A DNA stretch of 6,535 nucleotides. It comes from Acidobacteriota bacterium (GTDB lineage Bacteria > Acidobacteriota > Terriglobia > UBA7540). The notes below the pieces were generated by a model. That model ran no database searches. It had not been told where the DNA came from and saw nothing but the letters and a program-made list of their open reading frames with translations. Of the stretch, positions 5,799 to 6,535 are shown one piece after another. Position 1 is the stretch's first letter. Every line of letters starts with the position of its first letter. Where the stretch lies: NCBI GenBank assembly GCA_003224635.1, contig QHZK01000458.1, forward strand, positions 1 through 6,535. The letters run 5' to 3'. Made by a program: the position numbers and the translations under genes.

Positions 5799-5808
5799 AT
5801 TATAAGGC
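5799..5808. promoter_or_regulatory. bidirectional -10 element between the two glycosyltransferase genes
   Basis: ATTATAAGGC reads as TATAAT on the minus strand (5804-5799) and as TATAAG on the plus strand (5801-5806). A minus-strand transcript would begin near 5792, inside the longest reading of the glycosyltransferase, and supports its shorter TTG start at 5741. A plus-strand transcript would leave a leader of about 90 nt before 5906. I see no convincing -35 box on either strand. Confidence 0.4.
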
Positions 5809-5828
5809 AAGCGGGCGCCGCCGCTTCG

Positions 5829-5848
5829 GATCAGATCAGATCAAATCA
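5829..5848. repeat. short tandem repeat, GATCA x3 plus AATCA
   Basis: Three perfect 5-bp GATCA units (5829-5843) are followed by one degenerate unit, AATCA (5844-5848), in the divergent region between the two glycosyltransferase genes. It may be a slippage tract or a binding-site cluster. No known site is matched. Confidence 0.6.
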
Positions 5849-5905
5849 CCGAGCGGCCGAACCGGCTCGACTGCGTTCCCTGGCGTTTTCTGTTAGATTG
5901 AGGCC

Positions 5906-6535
5906 ATGAAGTCGCCGCGCGCCCGCATTGCTCTGGCGCTCGTGGCCGTGTGGGCCGGGCTCATCCTGCTCCACTATCCGTGGCGATGCCTTCCCTACTA
6001 CTGGGACGAAGCCGGGTACTATGCGCTCGCCGCCCTGGATTTCTATCGCCAGGCGCTCCTGATTCCCGAGAGCACTCAAAAGCTCGGACACACGCCACTG
6101 GTTCCGGCATTCGTAGGAGCAGCATGGCGCGTGCTGGGAGTGTCACCCTGCAGGGCCCGAGAGGCGATGATGCTCGTGGCGGCCGCAACGCTTGTTGCTA
6201 CGTACGCGCTGGGCTGTCGGGTGGCGGGCCGGAAAGTTGCCGCGTGGTCGGCGGCGCTCCTCGCGTTTTCGCCTCTGTTCTTTGCGCAGAGCTCGATGCT
6301 GCACATCGAAATCGCTCCGGCCCTGTTCATCACCCTGGCGGTCCTGGCGCTGCTTCCGCGCCCCGAGCTCTCAACGGGGGACGATCCAGGCAAGCGAATG
6401 GCGGCCTTCGCACTGGCCGCGTCGCTCGCCATCCTGAGCAAGGAGACATCGGTCATTCTGCTGCCCGTGGCCTGGGCCTTCGCGTGGCGCGCGCGCCGAG
6501 AGTTAGCCTCGACAGCCCCGAAGGCCCGGAACGTA
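5906..6535 (+). CDS. ArnT/PMT-like membrane glycosyltransferase, C-terminus cut off by window edge
   Basis: From the ATG at 5906 the frame is open for 210 codons to the right edge. A basic start (MKSPRAR) leads into a membrane segment (about 8-22). HYPWRCLPYYWDEAGYYALAA follows, with D34-E35 placed like the acidic pair in the first periplasmic loop of GT39/GT83 and related GT-C enzymes. Further marks are GHTPLVPAFVGAAWRVLG (61-78), LAFSPLFFAQSSMLHIEIAP (119-138) and AILSKETSVILLP (175-187), the last matching the family's S/A-K-E-T/G membrane segment. Alternating hydrophobic stretches fit a polytopic enzyme using a lipid-linked sugar. Without the C-terminal half, donor and acceptor cannot be inferred. 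It is divergent from the glycosyltransferase at 3840-5741 but not closely similar to it, so it is not a recent duplicate. GAGG lies only 2 nt before the ATG. A weak extended -10 (TG at 5891-5892, TAGATT at 5894-5899) would put the transcript start almost on the ATG. Confidence 0.85.
   Translation, partial: MKSPRARIALALVAVWAGLILLHYPWRCLPYYWDEAGYYALAALDFYRQALLIPESTQKLGHTPLVPAFVGAAWRVLGVSPCRAREAMMLVAAATLVATYALGCRVAGRKVAAWSAALLAFSPLFFAQSSMLHIEIAPALFITLAVLALLPRPELSTGDDPGKRMAAFALAASLAILSKETSVILLPVAWAFAWRARRELASTAPKARNV

Overview
The window is a GC-rich bacterial chromosomal segment, about 50% GC in the small hypothetical gene and around 70% in parts of mtaB. It holds ordinary housekeeping and envelope genes. 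The ribosomal protein S21 sequence, the MtaB variant starting FGCRASQADG, and the rpsU/Sua5/ArnT-type gene mix suggest an Acidobacteriota-like soil bacterium. That assignment is an inference from recalled family sequences, not from a search. I saw no mobile element, integrase, CRISPR array, tRNA or rRNA.

Layout, left to right. Positions 1-1122 (minus strand) hold a tightly coupled pair: a TsaC/YrdC-type threonylcarbamoyl-AMP synthase, followed by a YdcF/DUF218 envelope protein that runs off the left edge and appears to start at a CTG overlapping the tsaC stop. A gene-free stretch of about 320 bases (1123-1443) holds candidate divergent promoters. Next is rpsU (1444-1641, plus strand, TTG start). 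Convergent to it is a small tryptophan-rich membrane-anchored protein of unknown function (1719-2198, minus). Divergent from that is mtaB (2271-3762, plus), the tRNA methylthiotransferase acting on t6A37. Its last 26 codons are displaced by a +1 frameshift near 3681. After a GC-rich palindrome with a downstream T-run comes a large ArnT/PMT-type glycosyltransferase on the minus strand (3840 to about 5741). Divergent from it, a second glycosyltransferase-like membrane protein (5906 onward, plus) runs off the right edge.

How the genes relate. tsaC makes the activated precursor of t6A37 in ANN-decoding tRNAs, and mtaB converts t6A to ms2t6A, so two steps of one anticodon-loop pathway flank rpsU, itself a translation gene. 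The two glycosyltransferases probably use polyprenyl-phosphate-linked sugars in envelope or glycoprotein assembly, and YdcF-type proteins are also envelope-associated. No strong candidate for an undescribed system was found. The most useful leads are the mtaB frameshift and its linker insert, the unidentified W-rich protein, the palindrome in the rpsU promoter spacer, and an identical symmetric ATTATAAGGC element in both divergent intergenic regions.
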